From Chrysaora quinquecirrha (lineage: Eukaryota; Cnidaria; Scyphozoa; Semaeostomeae; Pelagiidae): a stretch of 64,000 nucleotides of DNA. Positions 12,624 to 24,795 of the stretch are shown here, piece after piece. The stretch covers positions 1,330,111 to 1,394,110 of the forward strand of contig JACTAT010000001.1 of NCBI GenBank assembly GCA_014526335.1, written 5' to 3'. Numbering within the stretch: the stretch's first letter is position 1; the number at the start of each line of letters is the position of its first letter. The notes below the pieces were generated by a model. That model was not told where the DNA came from. It saw only the letters and a list, made by a program, of their open reading frames with translations, and made no database searches. The position numbers and the translations under genes were made by a program.

Positions 12624-12998
12624 CACTCTTTTTTTTATAAGAAACCCGTTTATAAGAAACTCAGTACTGAGATCAATATTGGTTAAGAAACTTTCAGTAC
12701 TCGACACAAAATGATAAGAAACTCGCAGGTCTCAATAGTCTTTAGAGTTGAATATAACATCGAAAAACGAATTTCTGTTACACCACAAGTGTCTATTTTT
12801 ACAAAAAGAACAGCTCATGTAAACGTGAATTGTATTTTTTTTTCTACTTGTCAAATTAAAGTGTCAATTACCTGTTTTGGCACTAAAAAAATTTGATCCC
12901 TAAGAAACTGCTAAGAAACTTTCAGTACCAAAATTGTCCAAAAACTAAGAAGCTTTGAGTACTGAAAAAAATCTTAGTTTCTTATAAAAAAAAGAGTG
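12624..12998. mobile_element. TA-flanked MITE, 'GAAACT' subfamily
   Basis: Ends CACTCTTTTTTTTATAAGAA and its reverse complement, flanked by TA (12622-12623 and 12999-13000). AAGAAACT is reiterated inside, often next to a second word AGTACTGA/TCAGTACT. No ORF. Confidence 0.88.
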
Positions 12999-13000
12999 TA

Positions 13001-14834
13001 TCCTGCCAAACAATGATAATCCTTTCAATACTGGGAATTTCGGATACAACCGATTCTATATCCAAATCTAATCATTAAAACTTAAACCATATTGTAAAGA
13101 AGCCATGTTCTTACGATTTATTTTCCTTTCATTTGTTTAACGATAAAACACAAGGTTTACGGGTCCTTAATCCATCGTTTGGTATTGTATAGAATCACTC
13201 TTTCCTCGTTTGCTGATATTTGTCGTGCCTTGAGCTCGATAGCTAAGCTGGTAGCCACTAGCCTCAATGTTGAAAAGTGTTGAAAAGTGTTTCAGTGTGT
13301 TTTACAACGTTTGGGGTCAATTTGATAACGGTGAAAATGCCGCTTTAGTGAGTATGGTAAACGTTGAACGCTCTCAGTGTAGGGTCCATCAAATTTTCTT
13401 TGAACAACCCACTTAAAAGCTCCTTCCTTATCTGAACTAATGTTATATTAGTCCTTAAGTTCCAAAAACGTTTTCCTACGCTAATTTGCGTTTTAACATT
13501 TGAAACGGCCAGTCAGTGCGGTAAACGCTTCAACACTCTTGTATGAAATTCCACCGAGTTTTCCTTGAAAACGCACAGGTGCGTTTTTTAACGTTTGAAA
13601 CGCCTAGTAGATGTTTTATGGTAAGGTAAAGTGGTGCCATTTCTACGATAAACACATGAGAATTTTTTTATTATATAGGATAGGTCTTCTTCTAAATCAT
13701 AAGTAATGACTAAGCTTCCTTTAGTGTTTTAGAATCTTTCTGTCTGCAAAGATGAACCTTTGCTCTTTATCTTAGTGTTCTCTTCTCTTAGCTGATGGCC
13801 TACATCGTTTGCCCATTTTTTATTCCCCTGAATTATGTGAAAACAAATGCGTTTACTGTATACTCCGCTGCGTTTAAACCTGTAACTTCAATTTAATCCT
13901 TAAAAGTCAAGATTGGGAGACACCGACGGACACCTGGTCACCGAGAAAGCTTTTCCAAGTGTGATAAGGGTTGAAGCTTCTGTTGCGTCGTGTTATAATC
14001 CAGCATGCTCGTGGTAACACTAGCTCAGGTATGTGGGTTCGAACACAGCCTGGGTCGACGTCTCGTTAGTATATAGTTCTGACATCTTAGCGACTGGCGC
14101 TAACAGCAGCTTTCGTACCAAGGGCGATTCACTCCATGGAATCTCGTACACCCTCAGCTGGGATCTCTATTGTTTTCGTGGGAATCGTATAAGAATTCTT
14201 TTTCTTTAATAGGAATCTCGTACGCTTTTACGAAGAGTGAAATGCCTCTCAGTTCGCAACTACACCATGATTTAGCGAGTACGTCTACGGCTACGATTGA
14301 ACTGTACATGACTGTGCCTAAAGCCATCGAGTTAGACTGTATCGTCCAGCGTGACTGAGCCATCTCAGGCTCATTTGCCCCTTCAGTTGTCTTTATTCGC
14401 AAGAATTTTTATAACATGTGCATTTCATTTTTAGATTCTGGCTATCCGTTTTGTTGTCATGGTAGATTAACTAACTGGCCAATCATTCGTCTTACAGGTA
14501 TTTATTTGTTAACCTTATTTGTTGTTATTTGCAGCAGATTATCGTTCCTGGAGAGCATCTTGTGCACGCGGGCCGTAGCCTTTATTTAATTTGTTTTAGT
14601 GATAAAAAGTTCTGATTTGCTGTACAAAATCCAGCTATTGTTGACGCCATTTTCGAGCCTGGGTGTCCTTATAAACTTTGATCTTATACAAAGAGAACTA
14701 CAACACACGTCTTTTTATATAAGGAACATCTGTGTATGGAACTCGAGGTCGCAAATTCCCATCAAAATTTTAGGCTAACGGTTTATACAACTAGCTAACA
14801 GTAACAACATATTTCAAATTCATTTTTGCAAATA
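13001..14834. other. Gene-free stretch
   Basis: Two degenerate direct copies of a roughly 50-nt block (GTAAACG-TT-AAC... then TTTTC-TTGAA-A) lie at about 13358-13410 and 13520-13575. A B-box-like GGTTCGAACAC at 14029 lacks an A-box at the right distance. No exon supported. Confidence 0.3.
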
Positions 14835-15205
14835 CACGCATTTTTTATAAGGAAGTTCGGCTCAGGCTCAGTAGTGAAAATTCCTTAATTGACAGCCAAA
14901 TTTGAGTACTGAAAATTCCTTAGCAATTCCTTAACTTTTATACTTGTTTCGTAAAAACAATCCTAGGGACAAGGGAATATAGGGACATGAAGGTGTCAGA
15001 AGACGAATAGAAATTAATACTAATTAAACCATTGACAACAAGAGTGTTGCTTGCTCGTTTTATACATGTAAAGGATCAGCTTCATAAGACTTCGTCACTT
15101 TTAATAAAGTCAGATTCCTCCGATCCAGTACTGGAATTCCTTAAGTTTTTGCCTGCCCGAGTACTACCTTCCTTATAAAGCACTTCCTTATAAAAAAAAT
15201 GCGTG
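14835..15205. mobile_element. TA-flanked MITE, 'GGAAGT' subfamily
   Basis: Ends CACGCATTTTTTATAAGGAA and its reverse complement, flanked by TA (14833-14834 and 15206-15207). AATTCCTTA-type words repeat inside, with AGTACTGA as companion word. No ORF. Confidence 0.87.
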
Positions 15206-15207
15206 TA

Positions 15208-15480
15208 AGCCCCCCTCAAATTAGCCTCCCATGGGGTATTATTTGAGGCCTTATTGATTATCTTTTTGTCTCAACTATTCTGTCGAAAACAGGTTGGAGC
15301 TATTAAACTTTTAAAAAGCCCTCCCCTCGAATAAGCCCCCATCGTTGAATTCATTTTTGCAAATGAGGCCCCAAGGGCGTATTCGAGGATTTACGGTCTG
15401 GCTACAATCTGATGGCTGGATCATCCAGAAGGGGTGCTTATTTGAGGGAGGGTGCTTATTCGAGCTGTAGGCATGTAGCT
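15208..15480. repeat. AAGCCCCC-type dispersed repeat, partial
   Basis: GCCCCCCTCAAATTAGCCTC, AATAAGCCCCC, ATTTACGG and GAGGGAGGGTGCTTATT words link this stretch to the more complete element at 48058-48442. No intact pair of ends. Confidence 0.5.
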
Positions 15481-15520
15481 ATTTCACGCTAATTGCCCTA
15501 CCCTACTACTTATGGTAGCC

Positions 15521-15815
15521 GCAGTTTCTTTGCCCAAGTCTAGGATCAATCCTGATTTGAATCGCAGTCCAAAAACATCGTAGTTTCTTTGCCCAAGTCT
15601 AGGATCGAACTTGATTTGAATCTCAGTCCAAAAACATCGCAGTTTCTTTGCCGAAGTCTAGGATCGATCTTGATTTTAATCTCAGTCGAAAAACATTGCA
15701 GTTTCTTTGCCGAAGTCTGGGATTAATCTTGATTTGAATCTCAGTCCAAAAACATCGCAGTTTCTTTGCCGAAGTCTAGGATCAATCTTGATTTGAATCT
15801 CAATCCAAAAACATG
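15521..15815. repeat. Tandem repeat, 59 nt x 5
   Basis: Five head-to-tail copies of exactly 59 nt, each starting G(C/T)AGTTTCTTTGCC(C/G)AAG and ending CAAAAACATC. Copies differ at a few positions only. No open frame runs through it. Confidence 0.95.
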
Positions 15816-16303
15816 TGTGTGGATGATAATGACTTTAAGTCTTCATTTTAAGCTTCCAACCTTTGGAACAATATTGATCTATACGTGTCTATATTTGATA
15901 TATAATTGTGGGAAATTGTAACAATATAAGTAACTTTTCTCGGTAAATAGACCCTCTCATGTCCGATACTCGATGACTTTTTCGGTGATGAAGTGTGAAT
16001 TTAGAGATATTTCTGAAATATCCGGACATAAAAACAGATGTCCGTGTTTTTTCTTCCTCCATTAGCGAGGTGAATGTTATGCGGTGTTTGGCAAATGAAT
16101 AACATTTAACTAAATAAAATACATTATTGCAGTATGGGACGGTCTTGGTCTACTTTCATCAAGTGTACATTGTATTAGCGTGAAATGAAATCAAAATCGA
16201 AGATTCTTAGACAACAAAACGATTATAAGGACTGGTTTAATGCAAACTTTAACTTTTACATAACATGGAAAGACTAAAAAGACTTATATAAAAGACCAAA
16301 GTT

Positions 16304-16980
16304 TTAATTGAACAGAAGTGGACCAAGACATGATCCCTGTAGTACATTGCATGGAATGTCTATATTTCAACAGTCCCTCAAACTCTTTGTTTTCCTAAGA
16401 AGAACTCACTACTAACCTCCCTACTAAAAGCTTGCAATCGCAGATTCATTGACAAAAATAAGATTCTATATATAGCTGGTGTTACAAAGACTATAAAGAT
16501 TTAATTGAACAGAAATGGACCTAGACACGATCCCTGCAGTACACCGCATTGAATGTCTTGTGCTATCGAAACAGTCTCCTTGCTCTAAATTGCTCTAAGA
16601 AACACTTAACGATCACTTCTAAAAGCTTGCAATCGAAGATTTATCAACAACGATAAGATTCTACATATAAAAGATTTCAAGGTTTTAATTGAACAGAACT
16701 GGATCTAGAGAGGATCCCTGCGGTACACCGCATTGAATATCTTGTACTATCTGAACAGGCTCTTTGTTTTAAGAAAGACTATCACTTCCAAAAGCTTACA
16801 ATCGAAGATTTTCGACAAGATTCAGATTCTACATGTAAAAGACTTCAGATTTTAATTGAACAGAAGTGGACAGAGACTCGATCCCTGTGGTGCATCGTAT
16901 TAATTTTCAGGTAATATCGCAACAGTCTCTTAAAAGCTCTATTATCTCATAAACACTCAACCGTCACTACTTTAACCTTT
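16304..16980 (-). repeat. Tandem array of a reverse-transcriptase motif fragment, four copies
   Basis: Four degenerate copies of 167-197 nt begin at 16304, 16501, 16685 and 16852. Read on the minus strand, copies carry the non-LTR retrotransposon RT signature. Copy 2 gives IQCGVLQGSCLGPFLFN and copy 1 gives VLQGSCLGPLLFN, each followed by a stop. Upstream, each copy keeps a stretch related to the region just before this motif in RTs. Only this slice of RT is present. Confidence 0.8.
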
Positions 16981-17559
16981 CAAGCTTTTCGAGCATTTAG
17001 GAAACATTGTCTAGCTGAGTCACAGCACAGTTAGGAATCTTTTTGTATACTTGATTTGGATTAACAAACAGCTCACGACTTGAACCATGTTATTTGCTTT
17101 ACGTTGCATTCAGCTGTAGGGCCATAAAACTTTACGAAACCCAGTGGTAGGCTTTGTTGTATCCCTGTTCAATAAAAAACTTCTTCAAATGGCAGGGTTA
17201 TAATGCTCGTCTGACTTCGATCGTTTGAGTATGAATAAATTGCGTAAATAACAATTTTCGGGCAAAACCTGATTTGTTTTCTTTGGAAAGTGAATAACTG
17301 AATAACTTGAAATTAGAAATAAGCGAAATGGTATAGCTAAAATTATTAATTACATCATAATTAAAAGGAAAGAAAACAAGTTTTTATATTGACTTTGATT
17401 ACATTAATAACAACGTAGAAAAGCTCTGCAAGAATGCAGATCCTCTCATTTAAGGTACATTCTGATTGGTTTGTTTCGGGTATTTGCTTGCTTGTGATTG
17501 GTTGAAACTGATTGAATGAAAACAACCAATAAGTTTGACTTCAGTCACTATTGTATAAG

Positions 17560-17956
17560 GTCCTGGCCAAACGATCAAACATTGTTTGTCAAACATTTGA
17601 AAATTGCTTATTAAATACCGTTTGGTCATTTTACGAATGATCGCTTGTTATAATTTTGAAATTTTCTTGTCAAACAAACGTTTTACTGTTTGGCAATGTC
17701 CCAAAACATTACTTGGCAAACATTTCAAATTTGTTTGTCAAAGACAATGTTTGACCGTTTTGCAACAATGTTTGTCAAAAAATTTTTCATTGTGTCAACT
17801 AAAGAATGATTTCGAACGTTTTAAAAAGCACCTATTAACGAATTCTGCTTATTAAAGCTTTTCGAAAAATGTTTTATGACGTGTCGAAACATTGCATGAT
17901 AAAAATCTTATTCCCAATGTTTGACAAACAAATGTTTGAATATTCTGCCAGGGCCT
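17560..17956. mobile_element. Foldback MITE, GGCCAGGGCC family, copy 2
   Basis: Left end TCCTGGCCAAACGATCAAAC, right end ...TGCCAGGGCC as inverse. The same AAACATTG / TTTGTCAAAC word chain fills the inside. It abuts the TA-flanked MITE that begins at 17972. Confidence 0.85.
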
Positions 17957-17971
17957 CACAAGTTTATTGTA

Positions 17972-18369
17972 CACGCTTTTTTTTTATAAGGAACCACTTT
18001 ATAAGGAACCTACATGTAGAAGGCCCGAAAATTTAAAGAACTTATACTACTAAAGAGAAAATCATTAAGGAACTTTTGAATGTTGAATACTTTTTCACTG
18101 CAAAAAGGAACAGAATTACAAAGTAGTTCCCATCATTTGCAGTCGAAAATCACATAAATTGTACGTTAAGCATGTATCCAATGTTTCTTTGAGTAGTCTC
18201 GAGCTTTGCTGCATGCAAATTAGTATTTATTGTTAAGACCACTGAATGTGCAGTTAAAATTAAGGAACTATTAAGGAACTTTTGGAACTACAATTGCCTC
18301 AAAAGAGGGCCAAAAATAAGGAACTTCAAGAACTAGGCCTTGAGGTAGGTTCCTTATAAAAAAAAGCGT
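17972..18369. mobile_element. TA-flanked MITE, 'GGAACC' subfamily, reference copy
   Basis: Ends CACGCTTTTTTTTTATAAGG and reverse complement, TA at 17970-17971 and 18370-18371. AAGGAACTT is repeated inside. The body is nearly identical to 22292-22809, so the subfamily was active recently. The TA at 18269-18270 is the empty-site counterpart of the insertion at 36466. The last bases of the right end are repeated once more at 18376-18391. Confidence 0.9.
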
Positions 18370-18925
18370 GTACATGAAAAAGCGTGTACATGAATCCTGT
18401 CAGTCATGTCATAACGTAGTTTCTTCATTTTAATTCAACTTAACCCCACCAATTCAGTCTGCACAGGCAGGCTATAGGCTAAGTCATTTTCGCTGATGAA
18501 TCTTTCTTGCCTTGTCTACAAAAATGCAGTTTTTCTGCTTCCTGATTGCTTGTATATATTAATATTTGCTAAGCTTTGTACTTTTGCCTCGTTTGTTAGC
18601 ATTTCTTTAATTATTTGCCTAAGGATTTTGTCAATCAATCTCTACCTTGAAGAGACAATTGCATCAAGTCATTTTAGATTCTCTTTATGCTTAAATATCC
18701 GTGCTATAAGCTTATACCAAAATAGAGGGTATTCTTAACAAGATTTGGCATTTTTGCCCTCAAAGTTTTCCATCTGATAGGATGAACGCCGTTTTAATAT
18801 TCATTCACTTCATACTGCTCGATTCAAGAATTTTGGCTTTTCCTCTTTTGAAGTATAGTTGTATTATTCTTCTGAGAAACTACAAAAATGAGGCAGCACT
18901 GTACGCACTGTATTAAGGCTTTATA

Positions 18926-19494
18926 CTCGTTTTTTTATAAGAAAGTTTTTTTTGGGCCAGTATTGAAATTTTCTTAGATATTTCATGTTTTCAGTACCAA
19001 AACTTTCTTGTGAATTTCTTAGCAAAAATTTTGGAATGCAGTATCTCAAGAATGCACAGTTTAAGGCACTGCATACATTGCACAAACACCACGTTTTTCA
19101 AAGAAAATAATCATTAGACTCGTTTAATAGCCTGAACGACTGAACAGATGAACGACTGAACAGAAGAGCGAAAATAACACACAGAACATAAGGAGTGAAA
19201 GTATGAAACAGAACTTTCTTAAGTTTCAAGAATCCAGTATTGAACTTCCTTACATTTTTGAGACGTTGAGCACTACTTTCTTATATTTTTTACTTTCTTA
19301 ATTTTTGTTAATAGCCTTTATCTTCTAATCGTTGTTAATTTTAGTTATATTTAGTTTTAGGTTTATTAATCAATTGTTATTTTGTTAGATTGTCATGTTA
19401 CAGTTGTTAAGTAGATTAAGGGCCATTTCAGCCTATGTATCTACGATATTTAAAAAAAAATAAATAAATAAACCACTTTCTTACAAAAAACGTG
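18926..19494. mobile_element. TA-flanked MITE, 'GAAAGT' subfamily, with internal A-rich tail
   Basis: Ends CTCGTTTTTTTATAAGAAAG and (right) CTTTCTTACAAAAAACGTG, TA outside (18924-18925 and 19495-19496). CTTTCTTA-type words repeat inside. Near the right end, 19320-19475 ends in a poly-A/(TAAA)n stretch. It looks like the 3' end of a LINE or SINE that inserted into the element. Confidence 0.75.
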
Positions 19495-20539
19495 TACTCT
19501 ACAGCGAGTCTCTGTTTGACAAACGAGATCCCTTTTCAACCATTTATTTTTCCCACAGCTGAGTTCCTGTTTATTTCACGGTTACGCCCAGTTCTTTAAC
19601 ACTGAAAAAAATCAGAACACTTCACCAAATTAGAGGTGTAAATTTTGCTGCTAAAACGAGAAGCGATTTTACACACGCTCGATCACTGCGGTTGGGTTTG
19701 AGAGGACATGTTCCATTTGCTGGACCCCAGGACCTCAGGACCCCAAGACCGCAGACCCAAAGACCCCGGAAATACGTAGTAATTCACATAAAATCACTGA
19801 TTGTTGTAAAAGCAAGGATGCACTGTTTCTAACTTCTGCACGTCTAGGACTATGATATTAGTTATCGAATATTAGTTAAGAGGGTCACTTAGGGGTTCTA
19901 GGGAAAAAGGAACATGCAAAGTGTATACAGGGAACTAGGGAACGTCGCCAAAATTAAAAGGGAACAAGGGAAAATTGGGAAACAGGGATCAGGTAAAATC
20001 CTCCTTTCAATCCACTGTGGACTGATATCCACTTGACTATTGATCTGGAAAAGAATCCTGCAGAAGTTTTCTCGAGAGAGGAGAGGAGCATGTTACACCG
20101 TAAAAATCCCTAAGTTAAATATTTCGTACTTAATTCTGGGACTTTCAGGTACGCAGTTTGGGGTCTTGGGGTCTGACGTTTTAGGGTCTTGGAGTCCAGT
20201 GAATAGAACATGCCATTCGAGAGACGCCAGTTCGCTAGAAATTAGGGTTTAATGTCAAGCAGCATTCAACGCTCGTCACAGAAAAAATCTGGTCATTATC
20301 AGAGAATCTGAAAAATCAAAATTCTTGAATAATTAATTGGAAATTTCCTTTTTCATCTGCAGACTCTGCGAGCAGGCTAACTGTGTCGTTATAAGTAGCT
20401 GTGCTGTATGGTTTCTGCGTCATCTGCGAAATCAAGTACAGTAAGTTGAAGAGTGCAGAGATTGGTGTCTGAAAGAACATTAAAAAAGGTAAGGGTATTC
20501 TTGCTTGTTCTATGTTGCCAAAATATATTTTAAATTTGT

Positions 20540-21180
20540 AAAAAAACACCTCGATACAAGCTTCCTTCCTCATCTTCCTCGAGCTCCAGCTGCCACCAAA
20601 GCAACACAAAACTTTCGATTGAGAGGCACCAGTTTCTTTTAAAAGTGGGCAAAGTTTTTGGGCCATTTCGTAACCTTTTCATTTCATGTCAAAAGATAGT
20701 TAAATTAGTAAATTTTTATAAAATATCTCGATACACTCTTCTTTCCTCATCTTCGTCGAGTTCTTATTGCCAAACCGAAACACAACATCCAATCAAGAGG
20801 CACCTTCTAAAAGAGTGCAGAGTTATGGGCCATCTTGTGACCATTTCATTTCATGTCAACTATCAAGAGATAATTTCATTTGTAAATTTGAATAAAACAT
20901 CTCGATACACTCTTCCTTCTTCATTTTCGACGTGGTTTCACGCAGCTTTCTGTCGAGAGGCAAACCAGTTCTTTCCTTGTTTTTTGGCAATTTCATTACC
21001 ATTTTACTTTATTTGCAAATTTGTATAAAACATCTCGATATACTCTTCCTTCCGCATCTTTTTCGATTTCTAACTGCCAGAACACAACTTTCGATAGAGA
21101 GGCATATCGAAACAGTTCCTTATACAGTACAGTTGTGGAAAAAATCTTTGGGTAATTTCGGGTGATTTCATGATCGGACA
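20540..21180. repeat. Tandem repeat, about 130-175 nt x 4
   Basis: Four degenerate copies start at about 20549, 20727, 20900 and 21032. Each opens with TCTCGATACACTCTTCCTTC (or a close variant) and contains CATCTTC-TCGAGTTC, GAGAGGCA and TTTCATTTCATGTCAA-like blocks. Open frames on both strands run through it only because of the periodicity. Confidence 0.85.
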
Positions 21181-21849
21181 ATAGCTACCACACAGGCCAC
21201 ACAAAGCTACTTTCGTACCTTTCCCGTTACACTAAAAATGCTGTATTTTTTGCCTTTTTTGAAATTTTGTTCGTTAGTTTGATAAATTTCATTTGAAGAC
21301 ATCAAAATTTCAATTTGAAGTTGTTTTCTGATTATACGTTTTCTCAAAATGACGGACCGGCTTCCGCCTTCTAAAGACTTCAAGGACTTAGGCTGCGTGC
21401 TGGCTCATTTCTGATTTCTGAAGCAAAGAGCTTCAAACAACATGCTAGCTTATCTATCTTAAATCGTCTTAAATTGTTAGTGCAAAAAATTAGAAGCTAA
21501 CCAGTCCAAGTCCTTAACTTGGTTTCTGTTAATAAATAGTATTGAGGGCTTCCCTGTAGTTTTATTTATGTCGAAAACATTATCTCCGGTTCATCTTGTC
21601 ATTTTTCTTTGAATCCTAAGTATATATTTGCTCATGGAACGCCCATTCTGTTTTTCAATTAATGAAACAACTGAAGTTCCTCTTCTGTTATCGAAATCTT
21701 TCTGTGAATATTAATAGTATTACTTTGGCTTTTTCGGCTGATTCATTTAGCTTGAGGAATCCTAGCCTCGCCTTTCAGCTTCGTTGTATTTTAACCCTGG
21801 CATCTTTAACAAACTTTAACCCCGTTCGAAAACAACTTAAAATACTGTA

Positions 21850-22101
21850 CACGCTTTGTTTTAATGAGAAAAACCTTTATAAGAAACACCAGGCTGAAAT
21901 TTGGGTTAAAGGTTTTGCTGTCTCCGAAACTATTTGAGGCACGCAACAGCAAAGTTGACCAGCGTAAAGCCCTTGCCTGGAAACGCATTTTGAACATGTT
22001 TTCGATAAGGGTAGGTGTGACAAGTTAGTGAAAAATTGCTCCAAAAATACAAAACAGGCAGGCTGAAATCGAAGCCAAGTGTTCTTATATAAAAAAACGT
22101 G
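21850..22101. mobile_element. TA-flanked MITE, short degenerate copy
   Basis: Left end CACGCTTTGTTTTAATGAG with TATAAGAAACACCAGGCTG just inside. Right end CAGGCTG...GTGTTCTTATATAAAAAAA then CGTG. TA outside both ends. No ORF. Confidence 0.7.
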
Positions 22102-22291
22102 TATGTACTCAAACACAATTGTGGGACGAAGCAACCATAAGGAGCATACACCCAAGGCAATAGTCGCAGTCAAAACTTATTGTCTCCTACGAAAATGTGT
22201 CCTAAAGCAACTACACGTTTTTAAGCAACCTTTGGTCTGAGTTGAGACTGGAGTTCCTAATTTTTCAACAAATGGGGCTGAAAGATCGTTA

Positions 22292-22809
22292 CACGCTTTT
22301 TTTTTATAAGGAACCACTTTATAAGGAACCACTTAATCATTCAAGTCACACTCCGATGAGAACATAGGTTCGAAAGGCCTCAGTGTGCCAAAAAATCTTG
22401 TCTATTTTTTTGCCTCCGCTCTCTATAGTATCCAAGTATAAGGAACCTACATGTAGAAGGCCCGAAAATTTAAAGAACTTATACTACTAAAGAGAAAATC
22501 ATTAAGGAACTTTTGAATGTTGAATACTTTTATGACTGCAAATAATCAAGAATTAGAAACTCCATTCATTTGCAGTCGAAAATCACATATTAATTGTACG
22601 TTAAGCATGTATCCAATGTTTCTTTGAGTAGTCTCGAGCTTTGCTCACATGCAAATGTCTCTCTTTTATTGTTAAGACCAATGTATGTGCAGTTAAAATT
22701 AAGGAACTATTAAGGAACTTTTGCAACTACAATTGCCTCAAAAGAGGTCCAAAAATAAGGAACTTTAAGAACTAGGCCTTGAAGTAGGTTCCTTATAAAA
22801 AAAAGCGTG
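22292..22809. mobile_element. TA-flanked MITE, 'GGAACC' subfamily, second copy with internal insertion
   Basis: Ends identical to 17972-18369 and TA outside (22290-22291, 22810-22811). Relative to that copy, about 118 nt is inserted at 22332-22449. The insert is bounded on both sides by ATAAGGAACC, as after an unequal exchange or a 10-nt target duplication. The inserted part has no similarity to the element. Confidence 0.85.
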
Positions 22810-22969
22810 TATACTGTTCTTTGTCGTGAGATATGTTTGAATACTAATTTTTGCAGCAAATTTAGTTTCAGACTAGCTTCGTCATTATTCTGTTATTTAT
22901 TTGTTTAAGCCGTCTTACTGTATTCTTTAAAAAGTCGTTCTTAGTTTTTTACTCGAGCCTCGATACTAG

Positions 22970-23047
22970 CTCTTTAAAGTTTCTGAATCTTTAGCGAATT
23001 TTCAGCCTCGAGTTCTTTATAAAGGTGTTCCTTATAAAAAACGTGTA
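22970..23047. mobile_element. Solo right end of a TA-flanked MITE
   Basis: GTTCCTTATAAAAAACGTG followed by TA, preceded by GTTCTTTATAAAGG. No matching left end nearby. Confidence 0.5.
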
Positions 23048-23789
23048 ATTTGTACCCTAGTTCCTGCTAATGGGCGTGTCTCGCTCTCAGTGACTGAGAC
23101 CAGATGGCATTTTCTGAGGCAGAAGGCTCGTTTGATCTCTGCCTTATCCTAAATTACCTCTCTTCTCGCATTATGAATTTCAAATAAAACTTTTTATCAT
23201 GAAGAATAGTCAACAGTACGTTCGCATCTCTGAATGTGATGTGAATCGCAATCTGTGATCAAAACAGTGACAATATTCAAGAACACTGTTAGCTGAACTC
23301 AGTATTAACTGTGTTGGAAACAAACATTCATTCGTTAGAATCAACTCAGCTGAATTCACAAGACGAAAATTCTGTGAATAGAATATAGCCCAGAGCTCGT
23401 GTGTGAGAGAGATGAGAGCTCGGGGGGGGGGTAACTTAACAGTTTTGGGGGTACGGGGACGTGCCATTATTTAGGGGTACCTTTTTTCTGAAAAGTGCGG
23501 AATTATCGACATCGTTTTTAGAAGTATATGCGTAATTATGGGTATCATTTGAGGAAACATGCAGAATTCTGGGTACTAACCTGAAGAAATTTTGAAGAAT
23601 TAAGCTTAGCATTTACAAAATGTGCAGTCCGAACTGATAACTCTTTGGACTATCAGCAAGGTTGCCCTTTAAACATTACTTGCTTTTCATGAGATGATTT
23701 TGTTATCTGAAAATGTTCTTTGCCTCGCGGAATATTGGTACAGGCTTAGATACCCCCCCCCCCCCCGAGGATGAGAGAGACTTAGATTC

Positions 23790-23888
23790 GCGAGCATTGT
23801 TCCGCGACGTGGACAAACGGGAAAACATTTTGCTTGAAAAGCAAATTTCAAATGTGTGACTGACAAACAATGTTTGATCGTATGGCCA
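23790..23888. mobile_element. Foldback MITE, GGCCAGGGCC family, fragment
   Basis: Right half only: GCGACGTGGACAAACGG, then AAACATTTTGCTTG..., then ACAAACAATGTTTGATCG with a ATGGCCAG end. It sits after a C run at 23753-23766. Confidence 0.6.
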
Positions 23889-24147
23889 GATAACAAAACA
23901 GAATGAATGAAGCGAAACAGCACTAGGATTTTCATGAAATATGATGATATGTTGCAGATTTTATTAGTTGTTGCAGAATGTTTCACGTGCTCAATATCAG
24001 GCAAAGACAAGGTGTCTGCTTTAACACGCTTTTTATTTTGTAAAGAACCTACTTCTAAAAAGAGTCTAGTTTCAAAAGTTCCATGTGTTTGGACCTTTTT
24101 TGATTTAAAATTGTAGTACTAGAAATTCCTTAATAATGCCTTAACAT

Positions 24148-24543
24148 ACACCTTTTCAACTAAGGGCCTCGTTTTCAAAAAAAATTGAAAATTGTCTCAC
24201 GGAAACATTTCGACGTCAGATTTGAATTCAGCACCTTTGTTTTAGTATTGAGGCCAACTTTTACGCCTCTAATCATTACAATGTTGATTTTACAGTGATT
24301 AAAAGTTTGAAAATTTGTAAGGGACTGAGGGTGTAAAATTTCACCACCAGCGATTTTTCACGGTCAACTCCTTTATAAATTTTCAAACTTTTAATCGCTA
24401 TAAAATCAATATCGTTATGACTAGAGGGGTAAAAATTTCTCTCAACACTAAAATGAAGTTGCACAATCTGAATCTTGGGTCAAATTTTTGTACGAACAAA
24501 TTTTCGTAAATTAGGAAAACGAGGCTCTTAGTTGAAAAGGTGT
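24148..24543. mobile_element. TA-flanked inverted-repeat element, CACCTTTTCAACTAAG family
   Basis: Ends CACCTTTTCAACTAAGGGCC and GGCTCTTAGTTGAAAAGGTG are inverse copies of each other, and the arms continue through TCGTTTTC. TA lies outside both ends. A second inverted pair lies inside: GATTAAAAGTTTGAAAATTT near 24297 against AAATTTTCAAACTTTTAATC near 24376. The element can form a nested hairpin. No ORF on either strand looks coding. Confidence 0.8.
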
Positions 24544-24795
24544 ATTAACTGCATATTGAGTGCAATAGAGACACTTATATGCGAGCAAAACTGGAAACCA
24601 AACAAGGAAACAGGATACATACATACACGCTAAATTTATTTGAGGTTTGACTGCAAATGTATGGAACAGGCTTCCTAATAGGGAAGTTTCACTGTATAAG
24701 AAACTTACACTGTTCTAAAAAACCAAGCTAATTTCGTAGCTGAGAAACTATTTTCGTTATTTGGTATTTCTTCTAGTTCTCCTACAAGGTTGAAG

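Noticed and set aside
14000..14060. tRNA or SINE promoter at 14029
   Set aside because: B-box-like match only; no A-box at the right distance.
20316..21028. Cys- and Phe-rich proteins on both strands
   Set aside because: They arise from a four-copy tandem repeat; no family features.
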